Below, piece after piece: positions 1 to 6,125 of a DNA stretch of 12,245 bases (the stretch's first letter is position 1; each line of letters opens with the position of its first letter). The notes beneath the pieces were generated by a model. That model ran no database searches. It saw only the letters and a program-made list of their open reading frames with translations, and was not told the origin of the DNA. Origin of the DNA: Flavobacterium sp. UBA807 (GTDB lineage Bacteria > Bacteroidota > Bacteroidia > Flavobacteriales > Flavobacteriaceae); the NCBI GenBank assembly GCA_002296885.1, contig DBIH01000103.1, positions 1-12,245 on the forward strand. The letters run 5' to 3'. Made by a program: the position numbers and the translations under genes.

Positions 1-417
1 CATGACATTCGTATCGAGGCCTCTTCAGGATTAACTCAGGAAGAAATCGAAAGAATGAAAAAAGATGCTGAAATGAATGCTGAAGCTGATAAACAAGCTA
101 AAGAAAAAGCAGATAAATTAAATGAAGCCGACAGTATGATTTTCCAAACAGAAAGTCAGTTGAAAGAGTTTGGTGAAAAACTATCTGACGGAAACAAGCA
201 GGCTATCGAAGGCGCTCTTGCAGAATTGAAAGTTGCTTACGAAACTAAGGATGTTGCAACTATTCAGCCAGCTTTAGATAAAATCAACGAAGCATGGAAA
301 AATGCCTCTGAAGAAATGTACAAACAAGGCGAAGCCGGTCAGGCGCAGGAAGCGCAACCGCAAGCTGATAATTCGGGTGATAATACGCAAGATGTAGAAT
401 TCGAAGAAGTTAAATAA
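1..417 (+). CDS. dnaK: Chaperone DnaK (Hsp70), C-terminal end only
   Basis: This is the last 138 residues of DnaK; the 5' part lies outside the window and the frame is open from base 1. Hsp70 binds exposed hydrophobic peptide segments in the cytoplasm in an ATP-driven cycle with DnaJ and GrpE. Visible here are the end of the beta substrate-binding domain (IRIEASSGL), the start of the helical lid (EEIERMKKDAEMNAEAD), the charged helical lid, a Gln/Ala-rich flexible tail, and the conserved C-terminal ending EFEEVK, which is typical of bacterial DnaK. There is no ATPase domain in the window because of the edge, not because of a truncation. A strong terminator follows 43 bp downstream, so the gene probably ends its transcription unit. 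Identification is secure from the lid and tail motifs. Confidence 0.97.
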   Translation, partial: HDIRIEASSGLTQEEIERMKKDAEMNAEADKQAKEKADKLNEADSMIFQTESQLKEFGEKLSDGNKQAIEGALAELKVAYETKDVATIQPALDKINEAWKNASEEMYKQGEAGQAQEAQPQADNSGDNTQDVEFEEVK

Positions 418-460
418 ACCATTCGTTTCGTGATTATTTAAGGATATTAAATAAGGAGAA

Positions 461-486
461 ACCGTTCCGTTTGGAACGGTTTTTTT
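461..486 (+). terminator. Intrinsic terminator after dnaK
   Basis: A perfect 8-bp stem (ACCGTTCC with GGAACGGT) with a GTTT loop is followed by a T run. It lies 43 bp after the dnaK stop codon and is the likely end of the dnaK transcript. Confidence 0.9.
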
Positions 487-554
487 ATTTAACATAAATA
501 GAATAAATTATTTTGTACATTGGCATTCTATTTTTAAACCAATTATAATTTGCT

Positions 555-1133
555 ATGAAAAAAATACTTCTGTTTATGTGCATCGGACTTTTAACGCTTA
601 ATGGTTATAGCCAAAAAAAGAAAGCTGCTGCCAAGAAAACAACAACAGCTTCTGCATTACCAAAACTTGACAATCTTACTGCTGAAATCAAGAATGGGAA
701 TTTTCAGGTTTCTATCAGTGAAAAAGGGAAATCAGGTGATGCTTTAATCGTAAAAGCTGTCGATGCTTCATTTAAACCAGCCGATTGTAAATTGAGTTCA
801 TTTATGGCTAATGGCGTTAAATTGTATTTACTTACATGGACAGAAATCAGCAACATTCAGTCAGGAGCTAAAACGGAAGATAAAACAACTGTTTACAATG
901 TTATCTATGAGATTACGTCTAAAAAACAAGTGTATTCCAATTATCAACTGACCAATCATATTACCGAAAGAGTATCCCTTGGAGGTACAGCTGCATCAGA
1001 AACTCAGGAGCATATTAGACGTGAAGGATTTGAATTTGTCCTGAATCCGGATGGTTCGATAACCCAAAAGGGCAAAAACCAACAAACCACTTTTGTTTAC
1101 GATAAAGACAAAATGGAGTTTAAAAAGAAATAA
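555..1133 (+). CDS. Exported protein of unknown function, 192 aa
   Basis: I do not recognise a named family. The N-terminus is a clear Sec signal peptide: MKK, a hydrophobic core at about residues 4-15, then NGYS before Q20. Cleavage before Q20 would expose an N-terminal Gln, the usual pattern for exported Bacteroidota proteins. A short Lys/Ala/Thr-rich stretch (residues 21-33) follows. The rest, about 160 residues, alternates hydrophobic and polar residues as expected for a mostly beta soluble domain. There is no second membrane segment and no lipobox. A likely location is the periplasm. The ATG start is well placed after an AT-rich leader without a Shine-Dalgarno sequence. The gene stands alone between the dnaK terminator and a convergent neighbour. 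Only the presence of the gene and its export are well supported. Confidence 0.85.
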   Translation: MKKILLFMCIGLLTLNGYSQKKKAAAKKTTTASALPKLDNLTAEIKNGNFQVSISEKGKSGDALIVKAVDASFKPADCKLSSFMANGVKLYLLTWTEISNIQSGAKTEDKTTVYNVIYEITSKKQVYSNYQLTNHITERVSLGGTAASETQEHIRREGFEFVLNPDGSITQKGKNQQTTFVYDKDKMEFKKK

Positions 1134-1135
1134 TA

Positions 1136-1162
1136 AAAAATCCCGAGCAAATCGGGATTTTT
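1136..1162. terminator. Bidirectional terminator between convergent genes
   Basis: An 11-bp stem (A5 plus TCCCGA with TCGGGA plus T5) has a GCAAA loop. A tracts on the left and T tracts on the right let it work on both strands. It begins right after the upstream stop codon and touches the stop codon of the minus-strand gene at 1161-1163. Confidence 0.88.
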
Positions 1163-1874
1163 ATTTGTATTTGTTTTTGTGAAATAATCTTCCGAAAAAA
1201 GAACGGCGGTATGAAACTTTCATTCCTGAAAGACCTCCTAAAGTCATCGGATGCTGTTTTTTAACTGACTCATATTTTACGTAGTTAATTTCAATATTAT
1301 TGTAGTTATGGTTGCCTACATAAAACTCATTCTCAACCATAGTATCTTCATCTGTATTCCGAAATGCAATTTGTGTCCCTAAACGTGTATAGATAGAAAA
1401 ATTACCATTTTGGTCTGTTTCTCCAACTTTACGACCATTACTATAAATTCCTAAATTAGGCATAGGAGTTTTATTTTCATCATAAACAATTCCGGAAATA
1501 AGGATATTTTCTTCTTTTGCTGGAGTTGTGATAAACTTTCCTAAAGCTCTTCTGTCAGTTTGTTCTGTTGGAGTTTTTTCCTGAGCAGTAACTTCATTTA
1601 ATCCAACCAAACTTATCAAAGCAGTTGTTGTAGCCAGCCAAAGTGAACTTTTTTCTTTTGGTTTTATCAAATCCCGATTGAGCTGCGTGTTTAAAAAGCG
1701 TCCGCAAAGATGATTGTCTTTCTCAAACGCATTGATGATTTCTCTGTCAGAAGCTGTGGTGAAATCAAAAACTTTCTTTTGACAGGAAGCACAAAACTTT
1801 CCTTTGTCAACAACTGTCATAGTCTCCCAGTTTTCGTGGCAGGGTATCGGAATTGAGATATTAATTTTGGTCAT
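1161..1874 (-). CDS. Cys-motif membrane protein with carboxypeptidase-regulatory-like C-terminal region
   Basis: The 237-residue protein has three parts. Residues 1-60 carry a cysteine pattern, C12-H13, C28-x2-C31 and C57, in the context PCHENW, GKFCASCQKKVFDF and HLCGRF. This N-terminal module recurs, to my recollection, in flavobacterial proteins but has no known function; it could bind a metal. One hydrophobic segment (about 77-97) follows a Lys-rich stretch and ends in VTAQ, which resembles a signal peptidase I site. Residues 125-175 (ILISGIVYDENKTPMPNLGIY, then GETDQNGNFSI) match the start of a CarboxypepD_reg-like beta-sandwich. I infer a cytoplasmic N-terminus and a periplasmic C-terminus. 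The gene lies 63 bp downstream of the glutaminyl cyclase gene on the same strand with no obvious terminator between, so co-transcription is possible. Confidence is good for domains and low for function. Confidence 0.85.
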   Translation of the reverse strand: MTKINISIPIPCHENWETMTVVDKGKFCASCQKKVFDFTTASDREIINAFEKDNHLCGRFLNTQLNRDLIKPKEKSSLWLATTTALISLVGLNEVTAQEKTPTEQTDRRALGKFITTPAKEENILISGIVYDENKTPMPNLGIYSNGRKVGETDQNGNFSIYTRLGTQIAFRNTDEDTMVENEFYVGNHNYNNIEINYVKYESVKKQHPMTLGGLSGMKVSYRRSFFGRLFHKNKYK

Positions 1875-1937
1875 GATAGTAGTCTTTTTTTATTAAGAGC
1901 TCTTTTCAGCCCAAAAGGTTGGAAGGCATCAAAAAAA

Positions 1938-3017
1938 TTATTCTGAAACTTTTATCTCAAATGTTTTGTCCCAACATTTACCGGTAACAAAAATGGTATT
2001 TGTTTTTTTGTTGTAAGCTATTCCGTTTAAAACGTCAGCTTTCGGATTCTTTATCTGCGCTTTCAGAGCTGTCAAATCCAATACGCCTTCAACAGCTCCT
2101 GTTTTAGGGTCGATAACGGCAATCGCATCTTTCTGCCAGATGTTACCATAGATTTTTCCGTTAATCCATTCGAGTTCGTTAACACTTTTTATTTTACTGT
2201 CATTCGTATATACATTGATAAAGTCAGTCATTTTCTGGGTTTCCGGATCCATCGTCCAGATTTTCTCCGTTCCGTCCGATTGGTAAATGTTTTTGCCGTC
2301 ATTAGTCATTCCCCAGCCTTCAATCTTTTTGTCAAAATCAAATGTCTTAATCTTTTTTAATGTGTTAGCATCATAGACAAATCCGGTAAGATTTTGCCAG
2401 GTTAGTTGGTATATTTTACCATTGACAACCGTAATTCCTTCTCCGAAATATTTAGAGTCCAAATCAACTCTCTTATAAGTTTTTCCCGTTTTATAATCCG
2501 TTTTGGCAAAATAACCTTTATAGCCTTCGGGCGTTCCGGTGCTTTCCATCAACGTGTCACGGAAGAATTCAAAACCTTCTGTAAATGCATTGATGTCGTG
2601 AGGATAGGTATTGACAATGGTATATTTCAATAACTTCGGAACAATGCCAGAAGCAACTTCAACTCTTGTATTTGTTGAAACCGTATCACCTTCAAAATAA
2701 ACCAGTGCTTTAATATTTTGATAACCTAATTTTTTGCCATTCAGATCCAAAGTGAATTTGCCATTTCCTTTAACCGATGAAACTCTTTTATCATTAACGA
2801 AATAAGCAATACTGTCTATGGTTTTGTTTTTAGAATTCAATAAAGTCAAATCTACTTTATCGGTTGCCTGATATATTGGTTTTAATGTACTGTCATCAAA
2901 GCTGAAATAACTTTCTTTTTCGTGTTGATTATCGCCACAACTAACAATATTTACAGCTAAAAAGCTAAAGCAGAACAAGGCTAATAAAATGGTAATTAAA
3001 GGTTTACGGAGTTTCAT
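1938..3017 (-). CDS. Glutaminyl-peptide cyclotransferase, lipoprotein (plant/bacterial type)
   Basis: The enzyme turns N-terminal glutamine of proteins into pyroglutamate, releasing ammonia. From the chosen ATG it has 359 residues. The signal peptide ends in a lipobox, IVSC, with the lipidated Cys at 27, so it should sit in a membrane facing the periplasm or outside. After about 100 residues of probable beta/Ig-like fold comes the beta-propeller catalytic domain with family motifs: NAFTEGF (about 142-148), ESTG (158-161), FGEGITVVNGKIYQLTW, EGWGMTNDG (233-241), NELEWINGKIYGNIW (280-294) and NGIAYN...FVTGKCWDKTFEI near the end. A TTG codon at 3026 would add three residues, but the ATG at 3017 precedes a standard MKLRK start and is preferred. 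A TATATTTG promoter box lies 25 bp upstream. Family assignment is secure; substrate range is inferred. Confidence 0.93.
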   Translation of the reverse strand: MKLRKPLITILLALFCFSFLAVNIVSCGDNQHEKESYFSFDDSTLKPIYQATDKVDLTLLNSKNKTIDSIAYFVNDKRVSSVKGNGKFTLDLNGKKLGYQNIKALVYFEGDTVSTNTRVEVASGIVPKLLKYTIVNTYPHDINAFTEGFEFFRDTLMESTGTPEGYKGYFAKTDYKTGKTYKRVDLDSKYFGEGITVVNGKIYQLTWQNLTGFVYDANTLKKIKTFDFDKKIEGWGMTNDGKNIYQSDGTEKIWTMDPETQKMTDFINVYTNDSKIKSVNELEWINGKIYGNIWQKDAIAVIDPKTGAVEGVLDLTALKAQIKNPKADVLNGIAYNKKTNTIFVTGKCWDKTFEIKVSE

Positions 3018-3041
3018 TTTTTGCAATTAATTTTTCTTGGA

Positions 3042-3076
3042 CAAATATATTTATATTGGTCTTAATTTCTTGCAAA
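3042..3076 (-). promoter_or_regulatory. Promoter of the glutaminyl cyclase gene
   Basis: On the minus strand the -7 box TATATTTG (3049 to 3042) fits the Bacteroidota consensus TAnnTTTG. A TTTG -33 box lies at 3076 to 3073, 23 bp away. It directs transcription away from ffs and abuts the ffs -33 box. Confidence 0.6.
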
Positions 3077-3099
3077 AAAATAAAAAGATTGTATCTTTG
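3070..3099 (+). promoter_or_regulatory. Promoter of the SRP RNA gene
   Basis: The box TATCTTTG (3092-3099) matches the Bacteroidota -7 consensus TAnnTTTG. A TTG at 3070-3072, 19 bp upstream, is the -33 element. Transcription would start within a few bases of the first pair of the SRP RNA stem at 3104. Confidence 0.75.
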
Positions 3100-3102
3100 C
3101 AC

Positions 3103-3199
3103 CGGCAAGTCCTACACGACCAGCTCCTGCAAAATCCTCCAGGATGGGAACATAGCAAAGGTATGTGGTTGTAGCGGTGCGATGTAGGTCGCTTGCCAT
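3103..3199 (+). ncRNA. ffs: Small bacterial signal recognition particle RNA (4.5S type)
   Basis: This RNA binds Ffh to form the signal recognition particle, which targets nascent membrane proteins to FtsY. The terminal stem pairs GGCAAG (3104-3109) with CTTGCC (3192-3197), then CCTACA (3111-3116) with TGTAGG (3183-3188). The universally conserved tip is complete: CAGG (3140-3143), a 3-bp ATG/CAT helix closing a GGAA tetraloop (3147-3150), then AGCA (3154-3157). That is the symmetric loop contacted by the Ffh M domain. The length, about 95 nt, is right for the short bacterial form without an Alu domain. The closing stem runs directly into seven T residues (3199-3205), so the RNA stem itself can act as terminator. 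A strong promoter precedes it. Ends are estimated to within a few bases. Confidence 0.95.
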
Positions 3200-3205
3200 T
3201 TTTTT

Positions 3206-3244
3206 ATTCTGAACTTGATTCAGAATCTCTTCAAATTGTTTGAA
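3206..3244 (+). other. Two consecutive small hairpins after ffs
   Basis: Immediately after the T run of ffs, ATTCTGAA (3206-3213) pairs perfectly with TTCAGAAT (3219-3226) over a CTTGA loop. TTCAAA (3230-3235) then pairs with TTTGAA (3239-3244) over TTG. They precede a third, terminator-like hairpin. Their role is unknown; they may be backup termination or a leader structure. Confidence 0.5.
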
Positions 3245-3250
3245 ATACTG

Positions 3251-3274
3251 TCCGAACTTTGTTTCGGATTTTTT
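3251..3274 (+). terminator. Terminator-like hairpin upstream of the dipeptide epimerase gene
   Basis: A 6-bp stem, TCCGAA (3251-3256) with TTCGGA (3263-3268), has a CTTTGT loop and is followed by six T and, after one A, five more. It ends only 12 bp before the epimerase ATG. It may stop read-through from ffs, or act in the leader of the next gene. Confidence 0.6.
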
Positions 3275-3286
3275 ATTTTTACCACT

Positions 3287-4285
3287 ATGGTTTTATCATG
3301 GCAAATAGTACGATTTCAACTCAAGGAAACCTTTGCCATTGCTTATGGAAATTATACTTTTAGAGAAGCCTTAATTGTTACGCTTCAAAAGAACGGAAAT
3401 AAAGGTTATGGGGAATGTACATCCATTGATTATTATCATATTAGTCTTTCCGATTTTGAGCAGATTTTATCCAAAATAAAATCTCAGATTGAAAGCCAAA
3501 ACATCATTCATCCGACTGATTTTTATTCCTTTCTATTAAGATTGGATTTGCCAAGTTTTCTACGTTCTGCGCTTGATTGTGCTTACTGGGATTTGTTTGG
3601 GAAACTCGAAAAGAAAAATTTTCTTGAATTAAATAATATTGATTTTAAAAAACTTCCCGAATCCTCAATTACGATTAGTGTTGATTCGCTTGAAAACCAA
3701 ATTAAGAAAATCGAAAAATCTGCATGGACAAAATTCAAAGTAAAATGCAATCATTTTGATGAAAAGGATATTGTCAGATTGTTGGAATTAGATAAGAATT
3801 TGGCACTGGATTCTAACGGTAGTTTTACAAAAGAAAACTGTATCTGGCTGGAAAATAAAGAAGCTGTTTCAAAGTTTTCCTATCTGGAGCAACCTATGAA
3901 ACCAGGCGTGGAGCATTATGAAATCCTGCATGCTGATAAATTCGCTAACTGGATGGCTGATGAAGATTGCCAAGGTGCATCAGTTATAAAAGATTTGCAA
4001 AAGCATTACCAAAGCATCAACATCAAACTGGTTAAATGTGGTGGACTGACACCAGCTTTGGAAATGATCAGTGTTGCCAAAGAATTAAATTTCAAAATTA
4101 TGCTCGGCTGTATGACGGAATCGTCGATTGGAATTTCGGCAGGAGCTGTTCTTGCGCCGTTTTGTGATTATGCCGATTTGGATGGAGCGAATCTAATCGC
4201 AAATGATATTGCCAAAGGAAGTGAAATTGTAAATGGTAAAATCCATTTGAGCGAAAGTGACGGATTAGGCATAAAATTGAGATAA
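3287..4285 (+). CDS. Dipeptide epimerase (L-Ala-D/L-Glu epimerase type), enolase superfamily
   Basis: A 332-residue enolase-superfamily enzyme predicted to invert the C-terminal residue of a dipeptide such as L-Ala-D-Glu from peptidoglycan turnover. An N-terminal capping domain (GYGECT at about 40-45) precedes a TIM barrel. Barrel residues are in the right order: KVK (catalytic Lys 151/153), metal ligands D175 (LDSNG), E201 (LEQP) and D225 (ADED), second catalytic Lys 250 (IKLVKCGG), then GCMTESSIG and the D-x-D motif DLDG (297/299). The D-x-D motif, which holds the dipeptide amino group, separates these enzymes from o-succinylbenzoate synthase, and no menaquinone genes are nearby. An in-frame TTG at 3215 would add 24 residues, but that stretch covers the hairpins after ffs, so the ATG at 3287 is chosen. 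Exact substrate is inferred. Confidence 0.9.
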   Translation: MVLSWQIVRFQLKETFAIAYGNYTFREALIVTLQKNGNKGYGECTSIDYYHISLSDFEQILSKIKSQIESQNIIHPTDFYSFLLRLDLPSFLRSALDCAYWDLFGKLEKKNFLELNNIDFKKLPESSITISVDSLENQIKKIEKSAWTKFKVKCNHFDEKDIVRLLELDKNLALDSNGSFTKENCIWLENKEAVSKFSYLEQPMKPGVEHYEILHADKFANWMADEDCQGASVIKDLQKHYQSINIKLVKCGGLTPALEMISVAKELNFKIMLGCMTESSIGISAGAVLAPFCDYADLDGANLIANDIAKGSEIVNGKIHLSESDGLGIKLR

Positions 4286-4313
4286 AGATTTTATCTTTAA
4301 CCACTGAAAAAAT

Positions 4314-4399
4314 GAGAAAATAGAATATAGAAAATAGAAAATAGAACATAGAACATAGAAAGAGTCTTTTCTCTTTATTCTTTGTTCTTTAATCTTTTT
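4314..4399. repeat. Heptad repeat tract: purine array followed by pyrimidine array
   Basis: Six contiguous 7-bp units follow TAGAANN (4321-4362: TAGAATA, TAGAAAA twice, TAGAACA twice, TAGAAAG), with one degenerate unit before them. After a short loop come four contiguous units TCTTTNN (4372-4399). The two halves are roughly reverse complementary: AAAGAG (4359-4364) pairs with CTCTTT (4371-4376), and weaker pairing can extend outward. The tract fills the gap between the epimerase and the dehydrogenase and ends five bases before the latter's start codon. Confidence 0.75.
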
Positions 4400-4403
4400 T
4401 AAA

Positions 4404-5210
4404 ATGAGCAAAGTTGTACTTATCACAGGTGGTTCATCGGGCATTGGAAAAGCCATCGGAGAATATTTATTCCACAAGGGCTATACAGTTTATGGAACAA
4501 GCCGCAATCCGGAGAAGATTGTTAACTCGGTTTTTCCTTTGATTGCTTTAGATGTCCGAAACAAAGAAAGCATTCAGAATGCAGTTCAAAAAATAATTGC
4601 TACTTCAAAAAGGATTGATGTGGTTATCAATAACGCAGGGGTAGGAATTACAGGTCCGATTGAAGAAACACCAACAGATGAAATGCGGAATAATTTTGAA
4701 ACCAATTTCTTTGGTCCGATTGAAGTTATCAAAGCGGTTTTGCCACAAATGCGGGAGCAAAAATCGGGTTTGATTATTAACATAACTTCAATAGCTGGTT
4801 ATATGGGTTTGCCTTACCGCGGAATCTATTCGGCTTCAAAAGGAGCACTCGAATTGGTTACAGAAGCCATTAGCATTGAAGTAAAACAATTTGGGATAAA
4901 CATAGTCAATATTGCGCCGGGAGAGTTTGCCACAGACATCGCTTCACATCGTTATCATGCGCCAATATTGGAAGGATCGGTTTATAAAGAGCCTTATGAA
5001 AATACGCTTGGTATGATGAATTCGCACATGCACAGCGGTGATAATCCTGAGGATTTGGCGGCAGTGGTTTATCAGATTATTAATGATAAAAATCCGAAAC
5101 TGCATTATAAAGTTGGTGCTTTCATGCAAAAATTCTCCATTGTGTTGAAGCGGATTTTGCCCGACAGGATTTACGAAAAGATGTTGATGAATCACTATAA
5201 ATTGAAGTAA
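4404..5210 (+). CDS. Short-chain dehydrogenase/reductase (classical SDR)
   Basis: An NAD(P)-dependent oxidoreductase of 268 residues, the usual length for the family. The Rossmann glycine motif TGGSSGIG is at 8-15, NNAG at 76-79, and the catalytic Ser129, Tyr142 and Lys146 are in the correct arrangement (NITSIAGYMG, YSASK). APGEF (171-175) resembles the usual PG motif after beta strand 6. T32-S33-R34 at the end of strand 2, with no acidic residue there, favours NADP over NAD; this is an inference. The substrate cannot be read from the sequence. Similar SDRs include retinol- and hydroxysteroid-dehydrogenase-like proteins, but specificity names would be guesses. The start ATG follows an A/T-rich tract without a Shine-Dalgarno sequence. 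The gene lies 118 bp after the epimerase gene with the heptad tract between. Confidence 0.92.
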   Translation: MSKVVLITGGSSGIGKAIGEYLFHKGYTVYGTSRNPEKIVNSVFPLIALDVRNKESIQNAVQKIIATSKRIDVVINNAGVGITGPIEETPTDEMRNNFETNFFGPIEVIKAVLPQMREQKSGLIINITSIAGYMGLPYRGIYSASKGALELVTEAISIEVKQFGINIVNIAPGEFATDIASHRYHAPILEGSVYKEPYENTLGMMNSHMHSGDNPEDLAAVVYQIINDKNPKLHYKVGAFMQKFSIVLKRILPDRIYEKMLMNHYKLK

Positions 5211-5241
5211 AAAGGGATTAGGCAGAAGGGATAAGTTTTTG

Positions 5242-5249
5242 TACTTTTG
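5242..5249 (+). promoter_or_regulatory. -7 promoter box for the structured RNA and tal
   Basis: TACTTTTG fits the Bacteroidota TAnnTTTG box exactly. It lies 9 bp before the first paired base of the structured RNA, so transcription should start at or just before that stem. No clear -33 TTG is seen at the usual distance. Confidence 0.65.
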
Positions 5250-5258
5250 CACAGTTTT

Positions 5259-5324
5259 GCGTTAAGGATGGGAGCAAAGTGCCATGCACTGCGTACAGCC
5301 TGACCCGCCAAAGGCGGGGAACGC
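5259..5324 (+). ncRNA. Structured RNA in the tal leader, possibly of the Flavo-1 family
   Basis: A compact fold is visible. GCGTT (5259-5263) pairs with AACGC (5320-5324) and closes the element. Inside, AGTGC (5278-5282) pairs with GCACT (5286-5290) over a CAT loop, and CCCGCC (5304-5309) pairs with GGCGGG (5313-5318) over AAA. Unpaired conserved-looking segments include GGATGGGAGC and GTACAGCCTGA. It has its own -7 box and is much richer in G+C than its surroundings. I recall similar sequences recurring in flavobacterial genomes, and the layout may correspond to the Flavo-1 RNA class, but this is memory, not a search. It ends 37 bp before the tal start. It could be a cis-acting leader or an independent small RNA; no terminator separates it from tal. 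Confidence 0.6.
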
Positions 5325-5361
5325 CCACTAATTTTAAACACAATTTTTTTAAATAAATTTT

Positions 5362-6018
5362 ATGAAATTTTTTATTGACACTGCCAACTTAAAGGAAATC
5401 AGGGAAGCTCAGGAATTAGGTGTACTTGATGGTGTAACAACGAACCCTTCGTTGATGGCAAAAGAAGGAATTACCGGGAAAAACAACATCCTGAAACACT
5501 ATGTTGACATTTGCAATATTGTAGATGGTGACGTAAGTGCCGAGGTTATTGCGGTTGATTATGACGGAATGATTAAGGAAGGTGAGGAGCTGGCTGATTT
5601 GCATCCGCAGATTGTGGTGAAATTGCCAATGACAAAAGAAGGTGTAAAAGCCTGCAAATATTTTTCGGATAAAGGAGTGAAAACCAACGTTACTTTGGTG
5701 TTTTCACCAGGGCAGGCGATTTTGGCTGCAAAAGCCGGAGCGACTTATGTTTCTCCGTTCCTGGGAAGATTGGATGATATTTCTACGGATGGTTTGGCTT
5801 TGATTCAGGAAATCCGTGAGATTTATGATAATTATGCTTTTGAAACCGAAATCTTGGCGGCTTCAATCCGTCACACAATGCACGTTGTAAACTGTGCAAA
5901 AATAGGTGCTGATGTAATGACAGGACCTTTGTCATCAATCACAGGATTATTGAAACATCCTTTGACAGATCTTGGTTTGGCGCAGTTCTTAGCGGATTAT
6001 GCTAAGGGGAATAAATAA
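5362..6018 (+). CDS. tal: Transaldolase, small FSA-like subfamily
   Basis: Transaldolase moves a dihydroxyacetone unit between sugar phosphates in the non-oxidative pentose phosphate pathway, in the cytoplasm. At 218 residues it belongs to the short class shared with fructose-6-phosphate aldolase. Visible motifs are FIDTANL with Asp6, TTNPS (26-30), Schiff-base Lys87 in [16 protein letters not shown] (111-119), SPFLGRLDD (131-139), and AASIRH (166-171). Glu61 in SAEV occupies the acid-base position that is Glu in transaldolases and Gln in fructose-6-phosphate aldolase, so transaldolase is favoured. The ATG follows an AT-rich spacer after the structured RNA, which lies in the 5' leader. The gene ends before a terminator shared with the convergent lipoprotein gene. 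Product is firm; TAL versus FSA activity is inferred from one residue. Confidence 0.94.
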   Translation: MKFFIDTANLKEIREAQELGVLDGVTTNPSLMAKEGITGKNNILKHYVDICNIVDGDVSAEVIAVDYDGMIKEGEELADLHPQIVVKLPMTKEGVKACKYFSDKGVKTNVTLVFSPGQAILAAKAGATYVSPFLGRLDDISTDGLALIQEIREIYDNYAFETEILAASIRHTMHVVNCAKIGADVMTGPLSSITGLLKHPLTDLGLAQFLADYAKGNK

Positions 6019-6023
6019 GTATC

Positions 6024-6051
6024 AGCTATTAGCAGTTAGCCTTTAGCGGTT
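6024..6051 (+). repeat. Left heptad array (AGCNNTT x4), inverted partner at 6126-6150
   Basis: Four contiguous 7-bp units AGCTATT, AGCAGTT, AGCCTTT and AGCGGTT start 6 bp after the tal stop codon. The first 25 bases match the reverse complement of 6126-6150 at 21 positions. Confidence 0.8.
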
Positions 6052-6068
6052 TTTTCTTATAAAATAAA

Positions 6069-6099
6069 ACTCCCGGTTCTTATTGAATCGGGAGTTTTT
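6069..6099. terminator. Bidirectional terminator between tal and the lipoprotein gene
   Basis: An 11-bp stem (with one G-T pair) joins 6069-6079 to 6085-6095 around a TTATT loop. A-rich sequence on the left and TTTTT on the right serve both strands. It sits between the two inverted heptad arrays. Confidence 0.9.
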
Positions 6100-6125
6100 C
6101 AATTTAGTAAATTATTTGCGCTGAC

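Noticed and set aside
1895..1904. Perfect palindrome AAGAGCTCTT in the leader of the Cys-motif gene as an operator
   Set aside because: Ten bases of palindrome in an AT-rich gap are weak evidence; there is no second copy or matching regulator in the window.
3215..3286. Longer N-terminus for the epimerase from a TTG codon
   Set aside because: The extension would translate the hairpins after ffs and does not fit the normal family start, which is matched by the ATG at 3287.
3287..4285. o-Succinylbenzoate synthase (menC) for the enolase-superfamily gene
   Set aside because: The D-x-D motif (DLDG) and GCMTES context fit dipeptide epimerases, and no men genes are nearby.
4314..4399. CRISPR array
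   Set aside because: Units are 7 bp, contiguous and without unique spacers, and no cas genes are present.
4098..4477. Minus-strand reading frames rich in Phe, Tyr and Ile that look like small membrane proteins
   Set aside because: They are translations of the AT-rich heptad repeat tract and the antisense of the epimerase and SDR genes; the hydrophobic repeats come from the 7-bp period, not from a gene.
5362..6018. Fructose-6-phosphate aldolase instead of transaldolase
   Set aside because: Glu61 stands where the aldolase has Gln, which favours transaldolase; activity is still an inference.
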